This document shows, in pieces, positions 35,384 through 43,769 of a DNA stretch of 64,000 nt. The notes beneath the pieces were generated by a model, which worked only from the letters and a program-made list of their open reading frames with translations, searched no databases and had not been told where the DNA came from. Made by a program: the position numbers and the translations under genes. This stretch comes from Methanosphaerula palustris E1-9c (GTDB taxonomy: Archaea > Halobacteriota > Methanomicrobia > Methanomicrobiales > Methanospirillaceae): assembly GCF_000021965.1 (NCBI RefSeq), contig NC_011832.1:620001-684000 (forward strand), written 5' to 3'. The first letter of the stretch is position 1. Each line of letters starts with the position of its first letter.

Positions 35384-36493
35384 TCATCCCTGCCCTGGCT
35401 GGTAGATCCGTTTCCGCTGGGCGATCCGGTAGCCGGAGATGACCTGGACCGACGGGCCGAATGACCGGTCGAGGGCCGGGTCCCCTGAGTCAACGTACAG
35501 CATGGGAGTCTCGCGGAGTTTGTGCGGCGTGGCCACGATGATGATATGGTTCACCCCCACCCGCTCTACGACCCGCGGACTGATCTGCTGGTTCCCCCGT
35601 CCGAGGATGAACCCCTGGGCTCCGATCGGACTGATGACGATCCGTGCGTCGTCTTCGGTTTCGAGCAGGTCGACGAGGGTCTTCTCGTCTGCATCCACGG
35701 CGATGACCGATCCGTTCTTCACCACGTCCACACCCAGCAGCGTCTTCTTCACGCCGATGTGGCTGGCGATCGCTTCGGTCGTCGTCCCGGCACCGAGGAT
35801 GTAGACGGTGTCCGGGAGGATCACCTCCCCGATGAACCGGGCGATCTCCTTCTTTGCCCGTTCCTCATCCCCCTCTTCGAAGACCTGTTTGCTGACCTGG
35901 GTCAGGTTGGGGAGGGCCGGCGTCCGGGCCACTCCATAGAGCCGGGTCTGGAGGTCGCCCCTCCGGTAGGCCTCCTCGTCGACATCCATCACCTCGGCAT
36001 CGCGGAGGGTGTACTGCGTTGGGCTATCGATGATCTCCGCTGCCGTGGCCGGGTCGATGGCGAAGAGGGCGGAGTACATCTTCACCCCTGCCGGTATCCC
36101 GAGGATCGGGACCTCCCGCCCGGCGACATCGAAGATCTCCCGGGCCGTGCCGTCTCCCCCGCAGAAGAGGATCAGGTCCACGCCCTCCTCCAGAAACCGG
36201 CGGACTGCCATTCTCGTATCCTCTGCGGCGCTCTCCCCTCTGTAGTGGTGCACCACTTGGAACTGTGTGATGCCGGCCTTGGCGAGGAGAGACTCCCCCA
36301 TCTCCCCTGAAGCGGTGAAGAAGAGGAGGTCCGGGTTCCCGGCCAGGATATCCAGGGGGATCCGGGCTCGTCTCTCTGCCTGGGGCACGGCACCCCGCCT
36401 CCGTGCCTCCTCCACCTGGCCGTCGGTCCCCTTCAGCCCAACGGCCCCGCCCATCCCGGCGACGGGGTTGATGAGAAAGCCGATCCTGCGCAT
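35384..36493 (-). CDS. ATP-NAD kinase family protein
   Basis: 369 residues, starting MRRIGFLINPVAGMGGAVGLKGTDG, the canonical start of the archaeal ATP-NAD kinase-like family (also called AcoX-like). The diacylglycerol-kinase-type signature [19 protein letters not shown] carries the GGDGT motif. A later ILGAGTTTEAIASHIG and TLLGVDVVKNG complete the fold. Predicted to phosphorylate NAD or a related molecule. It follows trpB2 by 14 bp on the same strand, so both are probably one transcript. Parts of it are duplicated in the pseudogene at 29027. Confidence 0.87.
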   Translation of the reverse strand: MRRIGFLINPVAGMGGAVGLKGTDGQVEEARRRGAVPQAERRARIPLDILAGNPDLLFFTASGEMGESLLAKAGITQFQVVHHYRGESAAEDTRMAVRRFLEEGVDLILFCGGDGTAREIFDVAGREVPILGIPAGVKMYSALFAIDPATAAEIIDSPTQYTLRDAEVMDVDEEAYRRGDLQTRLYGVARTPALPNLTQVSKQVFEEGDEERAKKEIARFIGEVILPDTVYILGAGTTTEAIASHIGVKKTLLGVDVVKNGSVIAVDADEKTLVDLLETEDDARIVISPIGAQGFILGRGNQQISPRVVERVGVNHIIIVATPHKLRETPMLYVDSGDPALDRSFGPSVQVISGYRIAQRKRIYQPGQG

Positions 36494-36507
36494 GGTCCCT
36501 CTGGCGA

Positions 36508-37866
36508 TCAGGCGATCTTTGGAATCCGGTCCAGCGCTTCCTTGATCAGGGCGTCCGGGTACTCGTAGTCCACCAGGGTGCCTGCAGAGTAGGCGTCATA
36601 CGCCGACATGTCGAAGTTGCCGTGGCCCGAGCAGTTGAAGAGGATCGTCTTGGATTCCCCGGTCTGTCTGCACTTCAGCGCCTCGTCGATGGCCCCTTTT
36701 ACGGCGTGGGAGGTCTCGGGGGCGACGATGATCCCTTCGGTGCGGGCGAAGGTCTGGGCTGCGTCGAAGACCTCGCTCTGGTGGTAGGCTACGGCCCGCA
36801 TCACGCCGTCGTGCACCAGCCTTGAGACGATCGGCGAGTCCCCGTGGTACCGGAGGCCGCCGGCGTGCATGGACGGGGGCACGAAGTCATGCCCGAGGGT
36901 GAACATCTTCAGCAGCGGGGTATACCCGGCTTCGTCTGCGAGGTCGTAGGTGTACAGTCCCCTGGTCAGGGTCGGACAGGAGGCCGGCTCGACACCGATG
37001 ATATCGATGTCCGGATGCTTACCGGTCAGTTTGTCCCCTGCGAACGGGAACGAGATCCCGGCGAAGTTGGTCCCCCCGCCGACGCACCCGATCACGACGT
37101 CGGGGTAGTCGTCGACCATCGCCAGCTGCTCGCGGCACTCGAGTCCGATCACGGTCTGGTGGAGACAGACATGGTTCAGCACCGAACCGAGCGCGTAGTT
37201 GGTCTTCTCATGGTTGACCGCGTCCTCGACCGCCTCGGAGATGGCGATCCCCAGGCTGCCGGGGGTATCGGGATCCTTCTTAAGGACGGTCCGGCCGGAT
37301 TCTGTCCTGGTGCTCGGGCTGGGGATGCACTCGGCACCCCAGACACGCATCATCGACTTCCGGTACGGCTTCTGTTCATAGCTCGACCTGACCATGTAGA
37401 TGGTGCAGTCCATGTCGTAGAGCATCGTCGCGAAGGCGATGGAGGATCCCCACTGTCCTGCTCCGGTCTCGGATGCGATCCGCTCGACCCCAGCCTTCAT
37501 ATTGTAGTAGGCCTGCGGAACCGCGGTGTTCACCTTGTGGCTTCCTGCCGGGCTGACCCCTTCCCACTTGTAGTAGATCTTCGCCGGTGTCTTCAGGAAC
37601 TTCTCCAGCCGGTGGGCCCGGTACAGGGGGGTCGGCCTCCAGAGCCTGAAAACGTCCCGCACCTCCTCAGGGATGTCGACATACCGATCGGTGGTGACCT
37701 CCTGCCGGATCAGTTCCATCGGGAAGATGGCTGAGAGATCCTCAGGGACGATCGGCTTCTGGGTCCTGGGGTTCAGCGGCGGGTCCAGGGGGGACGGCAG
37801 GTCTGCCTGGACGTTATACCATTGCTTGGGAATCTGCTCCTCATCGAGAAGGATCTTAGTCTGCAT
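36508..37866 (-). CDS. trpB2: Tryptophan synthase beta chain, TrpB2 type
   Basis: 452 residues from [20 protein letters not shown]; the frame extends 14 codons upstream without homology. The longer TrpB2 form (about 50 residues more than TrpB1) with the N-terminal block [20 protein letters not shown]-binding lysine in [18 protein letters not shown], then [14 protein letters not shown], and the phosphate-binding [13 protein letters not shown]. Condenses indole with serine or phosphoserine; TrpB2 acts without a tight TrpA partner. First gene of a two-gene unit with the NAD-kinase-like protein. Confidence 0.95.
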   Translation of the reverse strand: MQTKILLDEEQIPKQWYNVQADLPSPLDPPLNPRTQKPIVPEDLSAIFPMELIRQEVTTDRYVDIPEEVRDVFRLWRPTPLYRAHRLEKFLKTPAKIYYKWEGVSPAGSHKVNTAVPQAYYNMKAGVERIASETGAGQWGSSIAFATMLYDMDCTIYMVRSSYEQKPYRKSMMRVWGAECIPSPSTRTESGRTVLKKDPDTPGSLGIAISEAVEDAVNHEKTNYALGSVLNHVCLHQTVIGLECREQLAMVDDYPDVVIGCVGGGTNFAGISFPFAGDKLTGKHPDIDIIGVEPASCPTLTRGLYTYDLADEAGYTPLLKMFTLGHDFVPPSMHAGGLRYHGDSPIVSRLVHDGVMRAVAYHQSEVFDAAQTFARTEGIIVAPETSHAVKGAIDEALKCRQTGESKTILFNCSGHGNFDMSAYDAYSAGTLVDYEYPDALIKEALDRIPKIA

Positions 37867-37915
37867 ACAGTATACTCGAACTGTACAAATATATACATTG
37901 TGGATCACAAATGTT
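37867..37915 (-). promoter_or_regulatory. trpB2 promoter with TATA element and TGTACA box
   Basis: On the minus strand TATATATT lies about 22-30 bases before the ATG at 37866, implying a short or absent leader. TGTACA at 37882-37887 sits just downstream of the TATA element. TGTACA is the TRP-box word bound by the archaeal repressor TrpY, which is reported to act on trpB2 in Methanothermobacter. A GTATAC palindrome (37870-37875) adjoins the start. Confidence 0.5.
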
Positions 37916-38018
37916 TATGTCCGGTCGAATACTCCGTTCTTCAGTACAGATGGAACGATCTGATCGGGTGCTCCGGGAAACCGGGGACGGGGAGAACCCT
38001 GTCGGGCTCTTACCTGTC

Positions 38019-38786
38019 CTACGCCGTCATCAGGCTGGGCGGTGTACAGGGTGTGTTGAGGTTCTCAAGGTCGGTCGTGGCGTTCCCAAACTCCGGCCAG
38101 GGGAGGGTATAATCCGGATTGATCGCAATGGACTGCCTGAACGCATCGGCCGCACCTGAACAATTCCCTGAAGCTGCCAGTACTTTCCCTTTCAGATGCC
38201 AGTACAGGGGGTTCTCCGGGTCAAGCAACCTGGCGGCGTCGACTGCCTGTAAAGCCCCGGTCAGGTTGCCGGTATGGAGCAGGGCGAATGATCTGATCCC
38301 AAGCGCCGGGGGATAGGACCCGTTGAGGGAGAGTGCGGCATTCGCATCCTTCAGAGCGTCATCGTAGTGCCCCAGCGCGAGCAGGGCATATCCCCGGTTT
38401 GCATACCTGACCGGCCGTGGGTCCAGCGGTATAGCATGAGAGACATTATCGGCAGCTTCGGCATAATGGCCGGTTTTGCGGAGTGCGTATCCCTTCAGGC
38501 AGTACAGTTCGGGGTCGTCGGGATACAGGGCCAGCCCTGCATCGGTGGTTGCAATCAGCCGGCTCCAGTTCTCCTCTGCCATCAGGGCCATTCCCATCTT
38601 CTCATAGGCCGCAGCACTCAGCGGGCTGCCAACTGGAGGTACGGTACTGTTCCCTGCAGAGAGAAGGACAGCCTGTGTCGGTACACAGAGAAGCGTTACA
38701 AGAAGAAGTACGATAAGGGCGGTAACCGGCATTCTTAGCCAAAAAACCTTCCCAGTCACCTTCCTCGTGTCGGCCGGTTCGATCAT
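38019..38786 (-). CDS. Exported TPR-repeat protein
   Basis: 255 residues. N-terminal signal or anchor helix (MPVTALIVLLLVTLLCVPTQAV), then about five TPR units from residue 55: NWSRLIATTDAGLALYPDDP, ELYCLKGYALRKTGHYAEAA, GYALLALGHYDDALKDANAA, and a last unit ending with AADAFRQSIAINPDY. TPRs mediate protein-protein contact. Abundant in this order; partner unknown. Confidence 0.82.
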   Translation of the reverse strand: MIEPADTRKVTGKVFWLRMPVTALIVLLLVTLLCVPTQAVLLSAGNSTVPPVGSPLSAAAYEKMGMALMAEENWSRLIATTDAGLALYPDDPELYCLKGYALRKTGHYAEAADNVSHAIPLDPRPVRYANRGYALLALGHYDDALKDANAALSLNGSYPPALGIRSFALLHTGNLTGALQAVDAARLLDPENPLYWHLKGKVLAASGNCSGAADAFRQSIAINPDYTLPWPEFGNATTDLENLNTPCTPPSLMTA

Positions 38787-38824
38787 GAGAAATATGAATC
38801 ACCTGAGGGAAAAAAAATATTGGT

Positions 38825-39070
38825 CTATGATGCACCAGGAAGAGATCCGCGGTAATGCCAGCAGATCCGGGCGAGCGGGACTGTGACGGCGAGTGCAGCC
38901 CAGCCGAACTCCCTGAGGATCAGGGGATAATGCCAGAGGGCAAAAATCGCTCCGCTAATCAGACCGACCCGGGTGAAGATCATGAACTTCGACATATCAG
39001 GGACAAGGAGCCCCCGCCACCCGAGTTCATCCCCAAGGGCGGCCAGGCTGGTGACGATGCCCCAGGGCGT
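38825..39070 (-). pseudogene. Fragment of a CPBP intramembrane protease
   Basis: The minus strand reads ALGDELGWRGLLVPDMSKFM followed by ISGAIFALWHYPLIL, matching CPBP (CAAX protease-like) motif EExxxR as DELGWRG, with FALWHYP as motif 2. Codons upstream of about 39070 are unrelated, because they read backwards through a kinase fragment on the other strand. The C-terminal motifs are also missing. Confidence 0.7.
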
Positions 39071-39079
39071 CTTTTCGGG

Positions 39080-39314
39080 ATTTGGTGGTCTGCGAAGACG
39101 ATGGCAACGGTATCTCTGTGAACGAGAAGGAACCGATCTTCGACCGGGGTATGGGAAGAACACCGGGCTTGGTTTTGCCACATCACGGGAGATCCTCGAA
39201 ATCACTGGTATGACGATCCATGAAGTCGGTGAACTGGGGAAGGGAGCACGGTTCGAGATCACGATCCCCCAGGAATATACCGATAATCTCTGCCGGCTTA
39301 TCGGATCCGGTTGA
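39080..39314 (+). pseudogene. Fragment of a histidine kinase ATPase domain
   Basis: The plus strand reads NEKEPIFDRGMGRTPGLGFA, then TSREILEITGMTIHEVGELG and GARFEITIP, the last third of a HATPase domain (N box remnant, F box, G2 box). A one-codon oddity in RGMGRTPGLG where RG.GKNTGLG is expected suggests decay. Upstream parts are missing and it abuts the CPBP fragment in opposite orientation. Confidence 0.72.
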
Positions 39315-40656
39315 TGTCGTGGATTGCCGTTGGATACGCCCAGTCCATCTCCTGCAGATCGGCGAGCGTCAATCCTCTCCGAATCGCCAGGGCAAAGACG
39401 TTGATCATCTCGTCGGCATTGTATCCCAGAAGATGAGCCCCGAGGATCCTGCCTTTCGGGCTGTCGGTCAGCACCGTATACCCTGATCGGCCGAGTTCGA
39501 GCCTCCGGGTGGTATACCAGTCCCGGGTATCGGCCCTGTAGACGGTGACCGGAATGTCACGCATGGTCGCCTCCTCCTCCCCGAGGCCGACTGCCGCAAG
39601 CACCGGGGCGGTGAAGACCGCGGTCGGCACGGCCGAGTAGTCTGGCACAACCGTGTTTCCATGGAGGATATTCTCGGCGACGCTCTTTCCATCGCGGCTC
39701 GCCACTGGAGAGAGGGGTCTTCCCCGGGGATTCGCGTCTCCGGCGACGTATACCGACGGATTGGAAACACTCTGGAGATATGGATTCACCACGATTCCCT
39801 TTCTATCGGTCGTAACCCCCCCGCGGGCGAGGTCGAGACCGGCGGTGTTTGGCACCCGCCCGGCTCCGTGCACAATCATGTCAGCCTCGAAGATCCGGTC
39901 CCTGCTCAGAACACGAAGGTGTCCGCCGGCCTGCTCCACGGCCGAGACCGGCATATCCGTCTCGATGCAGATCCCCATCTCCCGGCAGGACTCGACCAGG
40001 AGGCCCACCAGGAACGGGTCGAACCCCTTAAGGAGTCGTTCACTCCGGTGGAGGATGGTCACGCTGGCCCCGGCGGCCGCGGCGATGAACCCGAACTCAA
40101 AGGAGATGAGCCCTCCGCCGATGAAGAGGATTCGTTTTGGCAACGATTCCATTGCAAGAAAATCGTCGCTCGTGGCTACCAGTTCCTCTCCCGGGATGGA
40201 GAGTTTTAGGGGGACGGCGCCGGTGGCGATGCCGATAAACCGTGCGGTGACACGTTCGTCCCCGACCTTGAGTTCATTCCTGCCAGTGAACCGGGCCTGG
40301 CCATGAAGGCAGACGATGCCATCCTTCGCAAGAGTCGCAGTGCGCCTTGCTTCGACGGGCCCGGTAAACCTGCGTTTGAACTGGATCAGGTCCGCCCACT
40401 CGATATGACACTCGCCACCAATCCCGTCTCCTTTCAGCCGCCGGGCCCGGTCGACGGTCTCAGCCACGCCATTCAGCACTTTCTTCGGAACACAACCTCT
40501 CTGTCCGCAGGTCCCCCCGTACGAGCGTTCATCGGTGATGGCCACCGACCAGCCCTCCCGTCGGCATCGGCGGGCTATGGTCGGTCCGGCCTCCCCTGTT
40601 CCGATCACCATGAGGTCATAGTGCTTACTTCCTTTCGCGTCGTTCTCTTCTGTCAT
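39298..40656 (-). CDS. FAD-dependent NAD(P)-disulfide oxidoreductase
   Basis: 452 residues. Class I pyridine-nucleotide disulfide reductase: FAD site LMVIGTGEAGPTIARRC, redox pair YGGTCGQRGCVPKKVL (CxxxxC), NAD site RILFIGGGLISFEFGFIAAA, second FAD motif NPSVYVAGDANPRG, and the dimerisation domain with ILGAHLLGYNADEMINVF. The usual C-terminal His-x4-Glu of dihydrolipoamide dehydrogenase is replaced (YPTAIHDINRIR keeps only a shortened version), so it is closer to mycothione, mercuric or glutathione-type reductases. The electron acceptor is not determined. Its 3' end overlaps the kinase fragment on the other strand. Confidence 0.9.
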   Translation of the reverse strand: MTEENDAKGSKHYDLMVIGTGEAGPTIARRCRREGWSVAITDERSYGGTCGQRGCVPKKVLNGVAETVDRARRLKGDGIGGECHIEWADLIQFKRRFTGPVEARRTATLAKDGIVCLHGQARFTGRNELKVGDERVTARFIGIATGAVPLKLSIPGEELVATSDDFLAMESLPKRILFIGGGLISFEFGFIAAAAGASVTILHRSERLLKGFDPFLVGLLVESCREMGICIETDMPVSAVEQAGGHLRVLSRDRIFEADMIVHGAGRVPNTAGLDLARGGVTTDRKGIVVNPYLQSVSNPSVYVAGDANPRGRPLSPVASRDGKSVAENILHGNTVVPDYSAVPTAVFTAPVLAAVGLGEEEATMRDIPVTVYRADTRDWYTTRRLELGRSGYTVLTDSPKGRILGAHLLGYNADEMINVFALAIRRGLTLADLQEMDWAYPTAIHDINRIR

Positions 40657-40765
40657 GCTCTCCTATCAACTCCATTCTCTGGTCGTTCTTCAACCGGGAA
40701 TCCCAGTCGGTTCTTGGAGAGGCAGGGGGTATAAGTATATTGGGGGAGAGGGGCGGAGACCTGAA

Positions 40766-43555
40766 TTACACCACCGGCAGCGTGAAGAAGAATGTACTCC
40801 CCTCACCCAGCTCTGACTCGATCCGGATCCGGCCTCCGTGTCGTTCGACGATCTTCTTGACGATCGCAAGTCCGATCCCGGTCCCCTCGTACTCGTCGAT
40901 CGTGTGGAGCCGGCGGAACATCTCGAAGATTCGGTCGAAGAACTCAGCCTTGATCCCGATCCCATTATCCCTGACTGAGAACTCCCACCAGTTGCCGTGT
41001 CGCTCTGCTGATACGGTGATCGCTGGCGGCATTTCTGGACGATGATACTTGATCGCATTCCCGATCAGGTTTGTGAAGATCTGTTCGAGCTGTGACGGAT
41101 CGGCCATGACGATCGGCAGCGGGTCGACGGTCACCCTGGCATTGTTATCATGGATTGGTGTTTTAAGCGAGCGAATGGAATCGGCGACCACTGCATTCGC
41201 GTCGGTGGGGGCGAGCGGCTGTGCCTGTGTCTCGATCCGGGAGACCTGGAGCAGGTCTTTGATCAGGGCCTGCATCCGCACCCCGCCATCGACGATAAAC
41301 TTGATGTATTCGTCGGCGTCCTTATCGAGCTTCCCCCTATATCGGCGATCGAGGAGCTGGCTGAAACTGACGATCGAGCGCAGTGGCTCCTGGAGATCGT
41401 GGCTCGCCACGTAGGCGTACCGTTGCAGTTCCTCGTTGCTTGCCATCAGTTTCTCGGCATACTTTTTCTGGGTTGTCTCGAACTGTTTTCGCTCGGTGAT
41501 GTCCAGGAGAAGTCCGAGTACCCGGAGCGGACGCCCGGCATCGTCGTACTGTCCCAGACCTGTCTTTTCGATCCATCGGATCTCGCCGTCAGTCCGTCGT
41601 ATCCGACATTCGAAGCGCCAGTCGCTCTGGCTTGCGAAGGCATCGGAAAAAATCTTCCTGACCATCTCCTGGTCTTCAGGAAGAACGTGGTCGATGAAGA
41701 TCTTCAGGTTCCAGGTGGATGGTGGCGTCTTGTACCCGAAGATCTGGTCGTGTCGGAGGGACCGCCATGAGGTGTGGTTGACCATGTCGCAGTCCAACGT
41801 CCCCATCCCGGAGATGTCGAGGGCAAGGGCGAGGCGCGCCTCGCTCTCGCGGAGCATCTTTTCGGCGGTCATGAGTTCCTCGTTGTTCATCTTCATCTCC
41901 TCCTCGGTGGCGGTGAGCTCCTCGTTGAGTTCGTTGAGTTCCTCGTTTGAACGGATCAGAGCCTCTTCTGCACGCTTTCGCTCGGTGATATCCCGGAGGA
42001 TATGAACGCTTCCGCGGACGTTACCCAGAGGATCCTGGATTGGAGATACGGTCAGGAAGAAGTCCTTGTTCGAGGTATCCTCATGCAAATCCGTTGAATG
42101 ACTCTGGTAGTCCTGGAGGAGTTTCTGGTGTGGACATATGGTCGGGGGGGTGCTGGAGTGATGAATAACTTCATAACAGGTCATCCCCACTACCTCTTCG
42201 GGCGAAATACCAATACTGTCGGCCATCGCCCTGTTCACCTGAACGATCCGGAAATGCTTGTCGACGATGGCGATCATATCCGGAACGGCGTCGAAGGTTC
42301 GTTCCCACCGGTTCTTTGCCTTCAGGATCTCATTCTGGAACCGCTGGCGCTCGGTGATATCGTGGGCTATGTCTGATATCCCAATAAAATCCCCATCACT
42401 GCTCAGGATTGGAGAGAGTGAAAGGGAGATCAGTCGGCGTGAACCGTCTTTTGTGACCCGTTCGGTCTCAACACGCTCGATCGTCTCCCCCTGTCTGATT
42501 TTTTCCAGTTGGTGGAGTATCTCTTCCTTTTGTTCGAAGGGGAAGATGCAGGAGATTGGGCTGCCGACCATTTCCTCTGATGTATACCCGTACAGGCGTT
42601 CAGCACCGGTATTCCAGAGGATGACCCGAAATGCAGGATCGAGGACGATGATGGCGTCGACGGCTGTCTGGATCAACTGCCGGTACCTGGTTTCAGCCTC
42701 GGCGAAGAACCTCGTGAGCATCTCCTGGTCTGAGACGTTCCCGGTCGACGCCCGATGCTGGAGCGCCATGAACGCGACGAGAATAAAACAGGCTCCGAGA
42801 TACTCCCCGATCCGAGCAGCCCAGTTGAGCGGACCGTCGAAGACCATGATGATGGTCGCGGCAAGGAGGCCGAGGCCGATCATCGCCATACCGATGGAAT
42901 ACCAGAAGAAGAAATCCTCGTCACGCTTCCGGAACAGTACAAAGAACAGCCCTGATGCGAGCAGGAGGAATTCGATCCCGCCAGCGAGGACGAAGTCGCG
43001 TAAGATCGTCGAGCCGGAGCCCGGGACAAAGAACGTCGGGGTCAGCCCCAGGAGGGCGGCGAGCATGAACCCGGCGGACCCCGTGACGACCACTCCGTAC
43101 ACCGTTGCTGCGATCACCGTTCGGCGCCCGGCCGGTCGGAAGGTCCAGCCGACCAGCGCTATCAGCGCGCCAGCAAACTGGAGAAAGGCGCTGATTCCGG
43201 CGCTGAGGTTGAAGATAGTGATGCTCATATTGGATGAATCCGGCAGGAGCCCGACCAGTCCTGTGGCGATGGCACCCAGGCCAAGGAAGAGCATCCCGGC
43301 GCCCATCATCAGGATATTGACGAGACCGCTGCGCTGAAACGATAAAACCGAGACATATGCGACGTACAGGGGGATCAGGCCGAGGAAGATCGAGTTCAGG
43401 AGCAGGAGGAGGAGGGGCTGGGCAAAGACAGCCGTTCTGTCCGTGAGGAAGAGGAGCGCGATGATCACGAGGTACGAAGGGACGATGAGGAGACTGATGA
43501 TCTTCCGCTGGTTGACGTTCGTCGTCGCGGAGTCGAACGGGTGATGACGCGCCAT
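40766..43555 (-). CDS. Membrane PAS-sensor histidine kinase
   Basis: 929 residues. Residues 15-270: about eight membrane helices forming a MASE-like sensor. Then three PAS domains: ETRYRQLIQTAVDAIIVLDP (about 290), KNRWERTFDAVPDMIAIVDK (about 415) and a PAS_3-type domain with SWRSLRHDQIFGY (about 600). A coiled-coil (NEELNELNEELTATEEEMKM) links the second and third. HisKA phospho-acceptor SHDLQEPLRSIVSFSQLLDR, then HATPase N box (LIGNAIKYH), DNGIGIK, and GTGIGLAIVKKIVERHGG. No response regulator is adjacent. It likely senses a membrane or redox signal through PAS. Confidence 0.92.
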   Translation of the reverse strand: MARHHPFDSATTNVNQRKIISLLIVPSYLVIIALLFLTDRTAVFAQPLLLLLLNSIFLGLIPLYVAYVSVLSFQRSGLVNILMMGAGMLFLGLGAIATGLVGLLPDSSNMSITIFNLSAGISAFLQFAGALIALVGWTFRPAGRRTVIAATVYGVVVTGSAGFMLAALLGLTPTFFVPGSGSTILRDFVLAGGIEFLLLASGLFFVLFRKRDEDFFFWYSIGMAMIGLGLLAATIIMVFDGPLNWAARIGEYLGACFILVAFMALQHRASTGNVSDQEMLTRFFAEAETRYRQLIQTAVDAIIVLDPAFRVILWNTGAERLYGYTSEEMVGSPISCIFPFEQKEEILHQLEKIRQGETIERVETERVTKDGSRRLISLSLSPILSSDGDFIGISDIAHDITERQRFQNEILKAKNRWERTFDAVPDMIAIVDKHFRIVQVNRAMADSIGISPEEVVGMTCYEVIHHSSTPPTICPHQKLLQDYQSHSTDLHEDTSNKDFFLTVSPIQDPLGNVRGSVHILRDITERKRAEEALIRSNEELNELNEELTATEEEMKMNNEELMTAEKMLRESEARLALALDISGMGTLDCDMVNHTSWRSLRHDQIFGYKTPPSTWNLKIFIDHVLPEDQEMVRKIFSDAFASQSDWRFECRIRRTDGEIRWIEKTGLGQYDDAGRPLRVLGLLLDITERKQFETTQKKYAEKLMASNEELQRYAYVASHDLQEPLRSIVSFSQLLDRRYRGKLDKDADEYIKFIVDGGVRMQALIKDLLQVSRIETQAQPLAPTDANAVVADSIRSLKTPIHDNNARVTVDPLPIVMADPSQLEQIFTNLIGNAIKYHRPEMPPAITVSAERHGNWWEFSVRDNGIGIKAEFFDRIFEMFRRLHTIDEYEGTGIGLAIVKKIVERHGGRIRIESELGEGSTFFFTLPVV

Positions 43556-43769
43556 GGAAATAATCTATCAAAAATCGTGCAGAGGTGGGTAATAAGACTA
43601 TGCAGCAAAGCAGGTGGAAAAAAACGTTTTGTATCGTTCGGGATATTTTGAATGGGACCTGCCGACGGGAGACTACAGCCTGAAACCATCCATATCGATA
43701 ATTCCCGTTATTGAACCAGTGAGCATTTCAGTCAAGAGATACTATCATCCGCCACGAGAAAGAGAGACC

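Noticed and set aside
38825-39262. A single 145-residue CPBP protease gene
   Set aside because: Only the C-terminal part is protease; the N-terminal codons are the reverse of a histidine-kinase scrap.
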